Shown: positions 15,911 to 24,280 of the stretch, piece by piece
How positions within the stretch are numbered: position 1 is the stretch's first letter
Layout of the letters: every line of letters starts with the position of its first letter
Source: a virus
Strand: one strand, 5' to 3'
IMG/VR virus record: IMGVR_UViG_3300017783_000172
Location: 1-26,282 of that record
DNA: 26,282 nucleotides
The notes under the pieces: generated by a model
Told to the model about the DNA's origin: nothing
Database searches by the model: none
What the model saw: the letters and a program-made list of their open reading frames with translations, nothing else
Made by a program: the position numbers and the translations under genes

Positions 15911-15943
15911 GATAAATACTTACAATATATTAAGGAATCTATT
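15911..15943 (+). promoter_or_regulatory. T4-type late promoter with leader and RBS
   Basis: TAGATAAATA ends at 15918, spacer CTTAC, A at 15924 as predicted +1. A 20-nt leader carries AAGGA at 15932-15936, 7 nt before ATG 15944. Confidence 0.8.
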
Positions 15944-17098
15944 ATGTTAGTTAAAGAATTTAAAAATAGTAATTTAGAAAATGTATCTAAAATTTCTACT
16001 GACCTTAAAGAACAATTCGGTTATACTGTTGAAGTTAGTTCATTAAAAAAACTTCAAGAAAATATGAGAGCAACTGAAGAGAACATTGTAAATATCAAAG
16101 CAAACTCTCCAACTTTTCAACGTGACCCATTGTATGCTAAAAACATTATGCTTAAATCAGTTTATGCAAATATGTTAGCAGAAGGAATGTATTATGAAGG
16201 AGAAGTTTACGAGCAATGTCTAAGTGAATTAAAAGACCACGCAATCGGTTGTATGGCAACCGGTGATGATTATGATCAAGCAATGGATAGTGCTAGAAAA
16301 TCTTATGAGATTATGCCAGTTAGGTATCCATCAGATATGATTATGTTTAAACTAGGTGAGATGGTGCAAGAGCATATCAACAATTTAAGAGAAGCAGAAG
16401 CCGAAGCAGTTGCAAGTAGTGAATACACTGATGCAGTTGATGGTAAGTTACCTAAATACAAACACGCCTATAGAAAATTAGGATCAAGTGCTTCAGGTGA
16501 CGATAGGTCACAGGCAAAAGCAATGTGTTCAATTTTAAAAAGCAAAGGCATTGATGCATCGATTCCTGATGCAATGAAGTTCTTAAAAAGTTTAGACGAA
16601 ACAAAGTTAGCAGAAACACTTAAATTAATTAACGAATATATAGATAGCAACCCAGACGAGTTTATTACTGAAGATGTAGAAGTAGAAGAAGCAGAAGTAG
16701 TAATAGCCGCAAGAGCATTGAGTGACCAAATTCAAGACGCAGTAGAAGATATAGGTAGAGCATTCAACGAAGACTTACCTGCTATTGTTGACCAAATGAG
16801 AGGTCAGTTAGGTGTTGACAAAGCACAACCATTTGGTGAAACAGTTGGTTCAGCATTAGAAGGACTATTAGGTCAATTGAAAGATGCTAAAGAGCAAGTT
16901 GACGGTGCTATAGGCGGAGTTACTGGTGGAGAAACAATGACATCAATGGATATGGAAGATCCAGATTCAGAAATAGATGCTGTTAGTGACTTAGATGGAA
17001 TGGACGATTTAGACGGACTAGGAGGAATTGATGACTTTGCAGGAGCAGATGCTAATGCAGGTCCTGAAGATGATCCTTTAGGAAGAGAACTCAAGTAA
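15944..17098 (+). CDS. Probable virion structural protein with Asp-rich tail
   Basis: 384 residues, predominantly helical and acidic. Residues 1-150 form one helical part (SPTFQRDPLYAKNIMLKSVYANML at 55-78). At 241-243 an ITE site precedes a second helical part (VVIAARALSDQIQDAVEDI, then DLPAIVDQMRGQLG at 277-290). Residues 340-376 are an Asp/Gly repeat-like tail (DGMDDLDGLGGIDDFAGAD), which suggests a disordered, possibly cation-binding end. From memory, T4-like cyanophages have virion proteins with this same second part. A scaffold-like or inner-head role would fit the acidic tail and the ITE site but is inference. It has a leadered late promoter with RBS and heads a four-gene unit. Confidence 0.7.
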   Translation: MLVKEFKNSNLENVSKISTDLKEQFGYTVEVSSLKKLQENMRATEENIVNIKANSPTFQRDPLYAKNIMLKSVYANMLAEGMYYEGEVYEQCLSELKDHAIGCMATGDDYDQAMDSARKSYEIMPVRYPSDMIMFKLGEMVQEHINNLREAEAEAVASSEYTDAVDGKLPKYKHAYRKLGSSASGDDRSQAKAMCSILKSKGIDASIPDAMKFLKSLDETKLAETLKLINEYIDSNPDEFITEDVEVEEAEVVIAARALSDQIQDAVEDIGRAFNEDLPAIVDQMRGQLGVDKAQPFGETVGSALEGLLGQLKDAKEQVDGAIGGVTGGETMTSMDMEDPDSEIDAVSDLDGMDDLDGLGGIDDFAGADANAGPEDDPLGRELK

Positions 17099-17099
17099 T

Positions 17100-17444
17100 A
17101 TGAGACTCTTTAATATCATCAATGAGTTAGATTCTGACGCCGCTTTGAAGTCAGACGTTCGTGATATGATATTTCTTGCTAAGGGAGAAAAACTTCTTAG
17201 CCTAGACTTTAATAAACTAATAAAAAACCTTACTGATATGAATCACAGTATAGATGATGAATATCTAAAAACAATTTTAAATGATATACCTGCAGTAAAA
17301 TCTGTAAGTGACACTGAAGTTACTCTTGATAGTGAAGCAGAAGTACAAGATATTTCCGCTGAAAGACAAGACCAATTAGGAGACAGAGTGAATGATATGG
17401 CAAACGACAATGCTATGGCAGGTATCAAGGACGACCTAGTATGA
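17100..17444 (+). CDS. Unknown small protein with targeting-like N-terminus
   Basis: 114 residues, acidic, largely helical, with a disordered polar C-terminus (EVQDISAERQDQLGDRVNDMAND). The N-terminus MRLFNIINELD contains INE, a possible prohead-protease site, and matches the MR(L/F)xxI pattern of the genes at 1644, 6929 and 12939. It starts one base after the previous stop and overlaps the next gene by ATGA. Coexpressed with a virion protein, so probably structural or packaged. Family not recognised. Confidence 0.65.
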   Translation: MRLFNIINELDSDAALKSDVRDMIFLAKGEKLLSLDFNKLIKNLTDMNHSIDDEYLKTILNDIPAVKSVSDTEVTLDSEAEVQDISAERQDQLGDRVNDMANDNAMAGIKDDLV

Positions 17445-17761
17445 GCACAGTTTTTATAGACGCCACAACAGCAAGAAGAAGAACTAGAAATAGTACACTC
17501 ATACTAAACGAAATACGAGCATTAGAAGCCAACGTATTAACCCAAGTAGATGCCGGCAACCTAGCAGTTAGTGTTAGCACAGGCACAACCATTACCTCAG
17601 GAGTACCATACTACCAAGCATATAATGGTGTTACAACAGACGCAAACAAGAGTGACCAAATCAACGTAGTCAAGAAACACTTCACTGATTTAGGATATAC
17701 GGTAAGTATAAGTAATAACTCAACAACAGGTAACACACTTATATGGACAATAACTTGGTAA
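17441..17761 (+). CDS. Small beta-rich phage protein
   Basis: 106 residues. An N-terminal basic helix (TTARRRTRNSTLILNEIRAL) is followed by Ser/Thr/Asn-rich strands (AVSVSTGTTIT, TVSISNNS, LIWTITW at the end) and an amphipathic helix (SDQINVVKKHFTDLGY). No Cys and no membrane segment. From memory, similar short proteins occur among virion genes of T4-like marine phages; I cannot name the family. It overlaps both neighbours (4 and 19 bases). Confidence 0.65.
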   Translation: MSTVFIDATTARRRTRNSTLILNEIRALEANVLTQVDAGNLAVSVSTGTTITSGVPYYQAYNGVTTDANKSDQINVVKKHFTDLGYTVSISNNSTTGNTLIWTITW

Positions 17762-18441
17762 GTCTTCTCAACGAGAAATACAACTACCCCGCTCTAAAAC
17801 GAGTAACAGCAAAATCAGGACAACGACAATACACTGGTGAGGATAACAATCCTGTTCCTAGTGTTACAACAATACTATCTGCAACAGGCGATAAGTCAGG
17901 TTTAATTGCTTGGCGTAAACGTGTAGGTGAGCAAGAAGCAACTAGAATTAGTTCAGAAGCCGCAGGCTTAGGTACCAAAGTACATAATGCTATTGAGAAA
18001 TACATACTGGGCGAAGAGTACGAAATCAAAGGCAACAACGTTATTTCAGAAATGGCAAGACCTATGGTAAACAATATGATTACCGAAGGTGTTAGCAAAG
18101 TAGATGAGATATGGGGTGTTGAAGTAGGACTAATTGCAAAAGGATTATTTGCTGGAACAAGTGACTGTATAGGAGTTTACGAAGGCAAACCTACTATCAT
18201 AGACTTTAAGACTGCTAGAAAAATTAAAAAACGTGAATGGATTGAAGATTACTTTATGCAAGGGTGTGCTTATGCTATTGCACACAATGAAATGTTTGAA
18301 ACAGACATCAATCGAGTAACTATTTTTATGATAGACAGAGAAGGTGATTTCAAAGAGTTTACAATAGAAGGTGACGAGTTCGAAGAGTACACGAAGAAAT
18401 GGTTACTGAGATTAGAAGATTATTACAAACTCCAGAAATGA
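17743..18441 (+). CDS. PD-(D/E)XK nuclease, Cas4/RecB-like
   Basis: 232 residues. The motifs of the RecB/Cas4 exonuclease family are all visible: GTKVHNAIEKY (H81), E127 in WGVEVGL, GTSDCIG with D141, IIDFKTARK with D154 and K156, and QGCAYA with Q173 and Y177. These form the metal site of a DNA exonuclease or endonuclease. The N-terminal segment (PSVTTILSATGDKSGLIAWRKR) is the usual lead-in for phage members. A four-Cys Fe-S cluster like that of Cas4 is absent. Such nucleases are frequent in T4-like marine phages. Here it is the last gene of a late virion unit, so a role in packaging, recombination or host DNA breakdown is open. Confidence 0.85.
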   Translation: MDNNLVSLLNEKYNYPALKRVTAKSGQRQYTGEDNNPVPSVTTILSATGDKSGLIAWRKRVGEQEATRISSEAAGLGTKVHNAIEKYILGEEYEIKGNNVISEMARPMVNNMITEGVSKVDEIWGVEVGLIAKGLFAGTSDCIGVYEGKPTIIDFKTARKIKKREWIEDYFMQGCAYAIAHNEMFETDINRVTIFMIDREGDFKEFTIEGDEFEEYTKKWLLRLEDYYKLQK

Positions 18442-18471
18442 TAAATACTTACACTAACGGAGTTTTAATAA
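18440..18471 (+). promoter_or_regulatory. T4-type late promoter with leader and RBS
   Basis: GATAAATA at 18440-18447 overlaps the TGA stop of the nuclease gene. Spacer CTTAC, A at 18453 as predicted +1. The leader contains GGAG at 18459-18462, 9 nt before the GTG start at 18472. Confidence 0.8.
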
Positions 18472-20199
18472 GTGGCAAAAATAGTAATATCAAGGATTCA
18501 AAATAGAAGAGGTTTAAAAGCAGACCTACCTTCTCCATTACGTCCAGGTGAAATTGGATTAGCAACAGACAGTAATGAAGTATATATTGGATTAGATCCA
18601 GACTATGATACAACTGGACTTAAACATAATGTTGCAACAGTCAACAATGTTTTAAGTGGTGTTACTTATGCTAACAACTTCATAAACAATAATTTTATAA
18701 GATTCACATTACCAAGTAAAAAGTTAGGCTCATCAGAGTTTGACGGTGTAACAGATTCATTTACTTTTGATTGTAATGATGGTGCAGGGCATCTATATGC
18801 AGGACCTGTATTTAGAACAGCAATTACCAACAGTACTAATACTACTATTATTCAAAACCAAACTACCAATGCAGGATTTACTGCATCTGACGTTGTTGTT
18901 ATGAAAAATGGAGAATTACTTACTGGTAGTTCTGTAACAAACAAGCAAGATTTAAGTAGTAATGAATACAGAATAGAAAGCAGTACAAACCAAACAGGCG
19001 TACAAAAGATTGAGTTTGGGCAAACACCTGCTTCAAGTGATACTATTACTCTAAACTTCTATGGAAACGTCGCTGTGCGACATCTGTTAGAGTCTACGAG
19101 CAACATTGGAGCAAGTGGTAAGAAAGGTTTTAATGAAGAATATAATGTACCAACTCACAGACGAGTACCAAGTGACCAAGTGGTTTTTGATAGTGTTAAT
19201 TCAACAGGTTGGATAGCACTTAACTCTAATATACATTTAACACCTTATGTGGAATCTTCAGCAAACATAGTATTAGGAACACCTCTTGGTGGTTCAGATA
19301 ACATTGTTGTTAAAGAAACAGCGAATGTAAACAATAACGCCACTGTTAGTCTTAATGGATTAAGTACTGTAACTGCAATAGTAAATGCGGTTAACAATGC
19401 TAATACATTTATTAAAGCATATGAAGTACCTAATAACAGCAACAGGATTTATTTGGCAAGTGATACAGGGTTAGATGTTACATTTGATAGCATACCTGGT
19501 AACTTGCAGATGTCAGGTGGTACTGTTAGCAAAGCAGATAATTCTATTAAAGGACAACTTGAAAAGTATCTAGATGACTTAGTAGGTTCCAATACAGTTA
19601 ATATTGTTAATGATGTACAATATGCAGGACACTATGCAAGAAATCCTTCCAGTGCTAATACAAGTGTTTATGCACCATCTATTAATACTGACACCAAAGA
19701 GATTACATTCTTAGGTAAACGTGAAACACAGAACTTTGTAGACTTAGCCAATAAGTTATATTACGAAACAACAAGTTCAGAGATACAAGGATTAATGGAC
19801 CTTAACACTAACTTAAAACTACTAACTGGTTTAGCATCTGTACAGTCAGCAACATTGTTTAGCCAACCTTTACAAACAAGTATTTTGAATGGTGGGCCAA
19901 CTACGAATGCAGATTTAACATTTGATAGCACAATCAATGATGTAGTTGTAGTAGAATACAGTTTAAAGTATGTGAGCGGTTCAACTTACTATAGGAAAAC
20001 AGGACAACTATTCATCACAGCAGACAGCACAAACTCAGTAGCATCGTTAGACGACCAAGGGGTAGAACTATCCAATGGTATATCAGGAGGAGTAACATTT
20101 ACTTGTGCTTTCTCTGGTTCAAATATTGTAACTAGTACAACCAATGCCACAGGACAAACTGTCAATATGAAGTTTATTGTCCGTAAATGGCTTGGATGA
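18472..20199 (+). CDS. Fibre/baseplate-type virion protein
   Basis: 575 residues from GTG. The N-terminus contains RRGLKADLPSPLRPGEIGLA and continues TDSNEVYIGLDPD, the stretch typical of the attachment end of tail-fibre and baseplate proteins in T4-like marine phages. The rest is Asn/Thr/Ser/Gly-rich and strand-forming, with few charges and only one or two Cys, ending in a compact beta domain (about 480-575). This fits a trimeric fibre or baseplate appendage that may contact the host. No chaperone gene is obvious next to it, unless the following unknown gene is one. It heads the unit that reaches into the nrd genes. Confidence 0.75.
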   Translation: MAKIVISRIQNRRGLKADLPSPLRPGEIGLATDSNEVYIGLDPDYDTTGLKHNVATVNNVLSGVTYANNFINNNFIRFTLPSKKLGSSEFDGVTDSFTFDCNDGAGHLYAGPVFRTAITNSTNTTIIQNQTTNAGFTASDVVVMKNGELLTGSSVTNKQDLSSNEYRIESSTNQTGVQKIEFGQTPASSDTITLNFYGNVAVRHLLESTSNIGASGKKGFNEEYNVPTHRRVPSDQVVFDSVNSTGWIALNSNIHLTPYVESSANIVLGTPLGGSDNIVVKETANVNNNATVSLNGLSTVTAIVNAVNNANTFIKAYEVPNNSNRIYLASDTGLDVTFDSIPGNLQMSGGTVSKADNSIKGQLEKYLDDLVGSNTVNIVNDVQYAGHYARNPSSANTSVYAPSINTDTKEITFLGKRETQNFVDLANKLYYETTSSEIQGLMDLNTNLKLLTGLASVQSATLFSQPLQTSILNGGPTTNADLTFDSTINDVVVVEYSLKYVSGSTYYRKTGQLFITADSTNSVASLDDQGVELSNGISGGVTFTCAFSGSNIVTSTTNATGQTVNMKFIVRKWLG

Positions 20200-20639
20200 T
20201 ATTAGATAGATTTACAACACCTCAAAAACGATTAGACGCCTGGAGAGAGTTCAGGGAAATTCACGCCTCTAGTTCACCTGAAACCATAGTTGAAAGTTTC
20301 AATTTGGTTAAATATGATAGTAACAATTTTGATTATTACACTCACAAGTTCTGGCCCGATTGCTGGGATATCTTAACAAACAAAATGTTTTGTTACAGCG
20401 GAGTTAATCTTTTATTATTTGATACATTGACAGCACTAGATAAAGTGTGCTATAATAATGCAACTTGGCATATAGTAGATAATCATATCACTGGTCAAGC
20501 AGGATTAGTTTTTATGATAGACAATCAATGTTTTAATATTACACCTGGCAAGATAGATAATTATAATAACATTAAGGAAGATTTTCTAATCTTTAATACG
20601 ATAGGAAAGAATTCAGACATACAAAGGATAGTAAAGTAA
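20196..20639 (+). CDS. Unknown protein
   Basis: 147 residues; I choose ATG 20196 because it overlaps the preceding stop (ATGA), though an in-frame ATG lies 9 bases earlier. The protein has several Trp, Cys and Tyr, mixed charge, and a hydrophobic middle (SGVNLLLFDTLTALDKV, and GQAGLVFMID). No motif recognised. Position after a fibre-like gene would suit a fibre assembly factor, and position before nrdC would suit an accessory metabolic protein; neither is shown. It contains a perfect sigma70 promoter for the downstream genes. Confidence 0.6.
   Translation: MILDRFTTPQKRLDAWREFREIHASSSPETIVESFNLVKYDSNNFDYYTHKFWPDCWDILTNKMFCYSGVNLLLFDTLTALDKVCYNNATWHIVDNHITGQAGLVFMIDNQCFNITPGKIDNYNNIKEDFLIFNTIGKNSDIQRIVK
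20427..20456 (+). promoter_or_regulatory. Perfect-consensus sigma70 promoter for nrdC-nrdA-nrdB
   Basis: TTGACA at 20427-20432, 18-nt spacer, TATAAT at 20451-20456, preceded by TGC (extended -10 form TGn). It lies inside the unknown gene, with an expected start near 20463, about 175 nt before nrdC. No other promoter is visible between the late promoter at 18440 and nrdC. Confidence 0.75.
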
Positions 20640-20867
20640 ATGATAGTAGAAATATACAGCAAACCACAATGTCCATACTGCATTCAAGCAAAAGCACTAG
20701 CAGAGTCAAAAGGATATGAACTAACATACAAAATGTTAGATGAAGATTTCACAAGAGAACAGTTGTTCGAAACATTCCCAACAGCAAGAACATTCCCACA
20801 AATTATAGTAGATGGGGAAAAGATTGGCGGATTCACAGAATTTAAAGCATTAGTCGACAGTCAGTAA
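20640..20867 (+). CDS. nrdC: Glutaredoxin (NrdC-like)
   Basis: 75 residues, a minimal glutaredoxin. The active site is C11-P-Y-C14 after a first strand (MIVEIYSKPQ). TFPQI (about residues 51-55) supplies the cis-proline, and GEKIGGFTEF the GG turn that binds glutathione. It would re-reduce the C-terminal cysteines of the NrdA protein encoded next. It starts directly after the previous stop and ends 9 nt before nrdA. The pairing with nrdA/nrdB and the upstream sigma70 promoter suggest one functional unit for dNTP supply. Confidence 0.9.
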   Translation: MIVEIYSKPQCPYCIQAKALAESKGYELTYKMLDEDFTREQLFETFPTARTFPQIIVDGEKIGGFTEFKALVDSQ

Positions 20868-20876
20868 GGATTGATT

Positions 20877-23165
20877 ATGCAAGTAAGAAAACGAGACGGT
20901 ACCCTTGAAGATTTAAACATCGACAAACTACACAAGGTAGTACAATATGCTTGTGAAGGCATTACAGGTGTAAGTGCCAGTCAAGTTGAAATAAACAGTA
21001 ACATACAATTCTTTGATGGTATAGTAACTGAAGATGTACAAGAGACACTTATTAAAAGTGCCGCAGATTTGATATCAGAAGAAACACCAAACTATCAATA
21101 TGTTGCTGGTAGGCTAATCAATTACCATTTGCGTAAGCAAGTGTATAATACATTTGAGCCTCCTTGCTTATGTGATATAATACAAGACAATATAGATTCA
21201 GGCTTCTATGATCCAGAGTTTGTAGAACTGTATACCAAAGAAGAAATCAATACACTACAAACTTATATCAGACACGACCGAGATGAAGTTTTAACTTATG
21301 CGGCTATGGAACAATTCCGTGGTAAGTATCTTGTGCAGAACAGAGCAACAGGTGAAATATTTGAAACACCACAAGTAGCATATATGATGATTGCGGCTAC
21401 ATTGTTCAGCAAGTATCCAGCAGAAACTAGAATGAGTTATGTGAAATCATACTATGATGCTATCAGTACATTTAAAATTTCCTTGCCTACGCCAGTTATG
21501 GCAGGTGTGCGTACACCACAAAGACAGTTTAGTAGTTGCGTACTAATTGAAACTGATGACAGTTTGGATAGCATTAACGCAACGTCTAGTGCCGTAGTTA
21601 AGTATGTAAGTCAAAAGGCAGGTATTGGCATAGGTGCAGGTAGTATTAGAGCAATTGGCTCGCCTATTAGGAGTGGAGACGCAACTCACACAGGAGTTAT
21701 CCCCTTCTATAAACTATTCCAATCAGCAGTTAAGAGTTGCAGTCAAGGTGGTGTAAGAGGCGGAGCCGCTACATTATACTATCCTATCTGGCATTTAGAA
21801 GTAGAAGATTTGCTAGTATTAAAGAACAACAAAGGTACAGAGGACAATCGTGTTAGACACATGGACTACGGTGTACAGTTTAACAAACTAATGTACGAAA
21901 GACTCATAAGTGGCGGTAACATTACATTGTTCTCACCTAAAGACGTGCCTGAATTATACGAAAGTTTCTTTGCGGATCAAGACAAGTTCCAGGAACTATA
22001 TGAGAAAGCAGAGAGAATGACAAGCATCAGAAAGAAAAGTATTCCTGCTATTGACTTGTTCAGTGCTTTTGTAACAGAACGCAAAGACACAGGTAGAATT
22101 TATTTAATGAATGTTGACCACGCAAATACACACGGTTCATTCTTAGAAGATGTTGCACCTATTAGACAAAGTAATTTATGTTGTGAGATTAATTTACCAA
22201 CTAAGCCTTTGAATAATATTGCAGACGAAGAAGGCGAAATCAGTTTGTGTACATTGAGTGCTGTTAATTGGGGAGTTATAAAAGACTTTGCTGATATGGA
22301 TAAAGTTTGTAATCTAGCAGTTAGAGGATTAGATGAACTGTTAAACTATCAAGAGTATCCAGTACTAGCGGCAGAACTCAGCACAATGAAAAGACGACCA
22401 TTAGGCATTGGTATTATTAACTTTGCATATTGGTTAGCAAAACACGATACAACCTATCAAGATCCTAATTTAGAACTAGTCGATGAATGGGCAGAGGCCT
22501 GGAGTTACAGTTTAATTAAAGCAAGTGCCGATCTCGCAGTAGAAAAAGGTGCTTGTCCTGGCACAACGGAAACAAAATACGGACAAGGCATAACACCTAA
22601 CCAGACATACAAAAAGGATGTCGATGATTTAGTTAAACACAAAGAAAGGCAAGACTGGAAAACTTTAAGACAACAATTAAAAGACACAGGCATTCGTAAC
22701 TCAACACTGATGGCACTTATGCCTAGTGAAACATCTGCACAAATTAGTAATAGTACAAACGGCATTGAGCCACCACGTAGTTTTGTAAGTATTAAACAAA
22801 GCAAACACGGTATTCTCAAACAAGTCGTCCCTGGGTTTCCTTACTACAAGAATAAATATGATTTACTATGGGAGCAGAAGTCCCCACAGGGTTACTTAAA
22901 AATAATGGCTGTGCTACAAAAGTACATTGACCAAGGGATTTCGGTAAATACTTCTTACAATCCAGAACACTATGAAGATGAAAAAGTGCCAATGAGTGTA
23001 CTGATTCAGGATCTTCTAATGTTTTATAAGTATGGTGGTAAACAGTTATACTACAATAACACATACGATGGACAAGGTGAGATAGACATTAACAAAGATG
23101 AAAAACTAGAAGATTTGCCTATGGGCGAACTAGATGACGAAGATTGCGAGAGTTGTAAAATATAA
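20877..23165 (+). CDS. nrdA: Ribonucleoside-diphosphate reductase class Ia, alpha subunit
   Basis: 762 residues from ATG 20877, with TAAGGA ending 6 nt upstream; a TTG two codons earlier lies too close to that RBS. An N-terminal ATP-cone (about 1-90, RKRDGTLEDLN onward) gives dATP/ATP control. Catalytic residues are present: the redox cysteine in FSSCVLIET, the NLCCEINLPTKPL stretch holding the radical-site Asn, Cys and Glu, and the second redox cysteine in EISLCTLSAVNWG. The C-terminus ends DCESCKI, the mobile Cys pair reduced by glutaredoxin. Length is normal for the family. It makes deoxynucleotides for phage replication together with NrdB, whose ATG overlaps its stop. Confidence 0.97.
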   Translation: MQVRKRDGTLEDLNIDKLHKVVQYACEGITGVSASQVEINSNIQFFDGIVTEDVQETLIKSAADLISEETPNYQYVAGRLINYHLRKQVYNTFEPPCLCDIIQDNIDSGFYDPEFVELYTKEEINTLQTYIRHDRDEVLTYAAMEQFRGKYLVQNRATGEIFETPQVAYMMIAATLFSKYPAETRMSYVKSYYDAISTFKISLPTPVMAGVRTPQRQFSSCVLIETDDSLDSINATSSAVVKYVSQKAGIGIGAGSIRAIGSPIRSGDATHTGVIPFYKLFQSAVKSCSQGGVRGGAATLYYPIWHLEVEDLLVLKNNKGTEDNRVRHMDYGVQFNKLMYERLISGGNITLFSPKDVPELYESFFADQDKFQELYEKAERMTSIRKKSIPAIDLFSAFVTERKDTGRIYLMNVDHANTHGSFLEDVAPIRQSNLCCEINLPTKPLNNIADEEGEISLCTLSAVNWGVIKDFADMDKVCNLAVRGLDELLNYQEYPVLAAELSTMKRRPLGIGIINFAYWLAKHDTTYQDPNLELVDEWAEAWSYSLIKASADLAVEKGACPGTTETKYGQGITPNQTYKKDVDDLVKHKERQDWKTLRQQLKDTGIRNSTLMALMPSETSAQISNSTNGIEPPRSFVSIKQSKHGILKQVVPGFPYYKNKYDLLWEQKSPQGYLKIMAVLQKYIDQGISVNTSYNPEHYEDEKVPMSVLIQDLLMFYKYGGKQLYYNNTYDGQGEIDINKDEKLEDLPMGELDDEDCESCKI

Positions 23166-24262
23166 TGAGTGTATTAGACGTAAAAAATAAATCAGACCAC
23201 ACAAAGGCTAAGATGTTCTTGGACTCCAATGGTGGACTTGGAATGCAGAGGTTTGATATTTTAAAGTACAAACAGTTTGATAATTTAACTGACAAGCAAC
23301 TTGGTTTCTTTTGGAGACCAGAAGAAGTTGACATTACCAAAGATAGCAAAGACTTTAAGGACTTAACAGACTTTGAACAACATATTTTTACAAGTAACTT
23401 GAAGCGACAAATACTACTTGATAGTGTACAAGGTCGTTCACCTAATCTTGCTTTCTTGCCTATAGTTAGTATTCCAGAATTAGAGACCTGGATTGAAACT
23501 TGGGCCTTCAGTGAAACTATTCACAGTAGAAGTTATACACATATTATCAGAAACGTATATCCTGACCCCAGCAAAGTTTTTGATGAGATGTTAGACATCA
23601 AAGAGATATGTGATTGTGCAGACAGCATCACAGAAAATTATGACAAATTAATAGAGTACAATTTATTAAGAGAACAGGGTAGCAAAAAATACGACGAGTA
23701 CGAGCATAAGAGACGCATTTATAAATGTTTAATGAGTGTAAACATATTAGAAGGCGTACGTTTTTATGTATCATTTGCTTGTAGTTGGGCATTTGCAGAA
23801 CTTAAAAAGATGGAAGGTAATGCAAAAATTATTAAGTTTATTGCCAGAGATGAGAATGTTCACTTGGCAAGTACGCAACAAATGTTAAAACTATTACCAC
23901 GTGAAGACAAAGACTTTGAAAAGATTGCAAAAGAGTCTACAGAAGAATGTAGACAAATGTTCTTTGATGCAGTTGAACAAGAGAAGGCTTGGGCAGATTA
24001 CTTATTCAAAGATGGTAGCATTATTGGATTGAATGCAGAACTGCTAAAACAGTATGTGGAATTTATTGCTGGTAAACGAATGAGAGCAGTAGGTTTAGAT
24101 ACTCCATTCAGTACAGGCACAAATCCTTTACCTTGGACTCAGTCTTGGATTACTGGAGGTAGTGTTCAAGTAGCACCTCAAGAAACAGAAATCAGTAGTT
24201 ACGTTATTGGTGGTACTAAACAAGATGTCGACGATACCACTTTCAAAGGCTTCAGTCTATAA
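23165..24262 (+). CDS. nrdB: Ribonucleoside-diphosphate reductase class Ia, beta subunit
   Basis: 365 residues, starting on the last base of the nrdA stop (TAATG). All diiron ligands and the radical tyrosine can be placed: D86 in LLDSVQGRS, E117 and H120 in AFSETIHSRSY, Y124, E196 in ILEGVRFY, and E230 and H233 in FIARDENVHL. It is thus a class Ia, tyrosyl-radical type protein, not the Phe-containing class Ic. The C-terminus (DVDDTTFKGFSL) is the usual tail that docks on NrdA. Expression is expected from the nested sigma70 promoter and, later, from the late promoter at 18440. Confidence 0.97.
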   Translation: MSVLDVKNKSDHTKAKMFLDSNGGLGMQRFDILKYKQFDNLTDKQLGFFWRPEEVDITKDSKDFKDLTDFEQHIFTSNLKRQILLDSVQGRSPNLAFLPIVSIPELETWIETWAFSETIHSRSYTHIIRNVYPDPSKVFDEMLDIKEICDCADSITENYDKLIEYNLLREQGSKKYDEYEHKRRIYKCLMSVNILEGVRFYVSFACSWAFAELKKMEGNAKIIKFIARDENVHLASTQQMLKLLPREDKDFEKIAKESTEECRQMFFDAVEQEKAWADYLFKDGSIIGLNAELLKQYVEFIAGKRMRAVGLDTPFSTGTNPLPWTQSWITGGSVQVAPQETEISSYVIGGTKQDVDDTTFKGFSL

Positions 24263-24267
24263 TACAA

Positions 24268-24280
24268 CATAAGTAGTTGT
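24268..24280 (+). promoter_or_regulatory. Degenerate T4-type late promoter, leaderless spacing
   Basis: CATAAGTA at 24268-24275 has two mismatches to TATAAATA but keeps the exact 5-nt spacer (GTTGT) to ATG 24281. It sits inside an inverted repeat, TACAAC (24263-24268) and GTTGTA (24276-24281). Supported mainly by spacing. Confidence 0.45.

Noticed and set aside
17743-18441. Cas4 / CRISPR association for the PD-(D/E)XK nuclease
   Set aside because: No Fe-S cysteine cluster, no repeats and no other Cas genes; it fits the phage RecB-like exonuclease group.
20871-20873. TTG start for nrdA
   Set aside because: It abuts the TAAGGA RBS; ATG 20877 has proper 6-nt spacing and the usual N-terminus.
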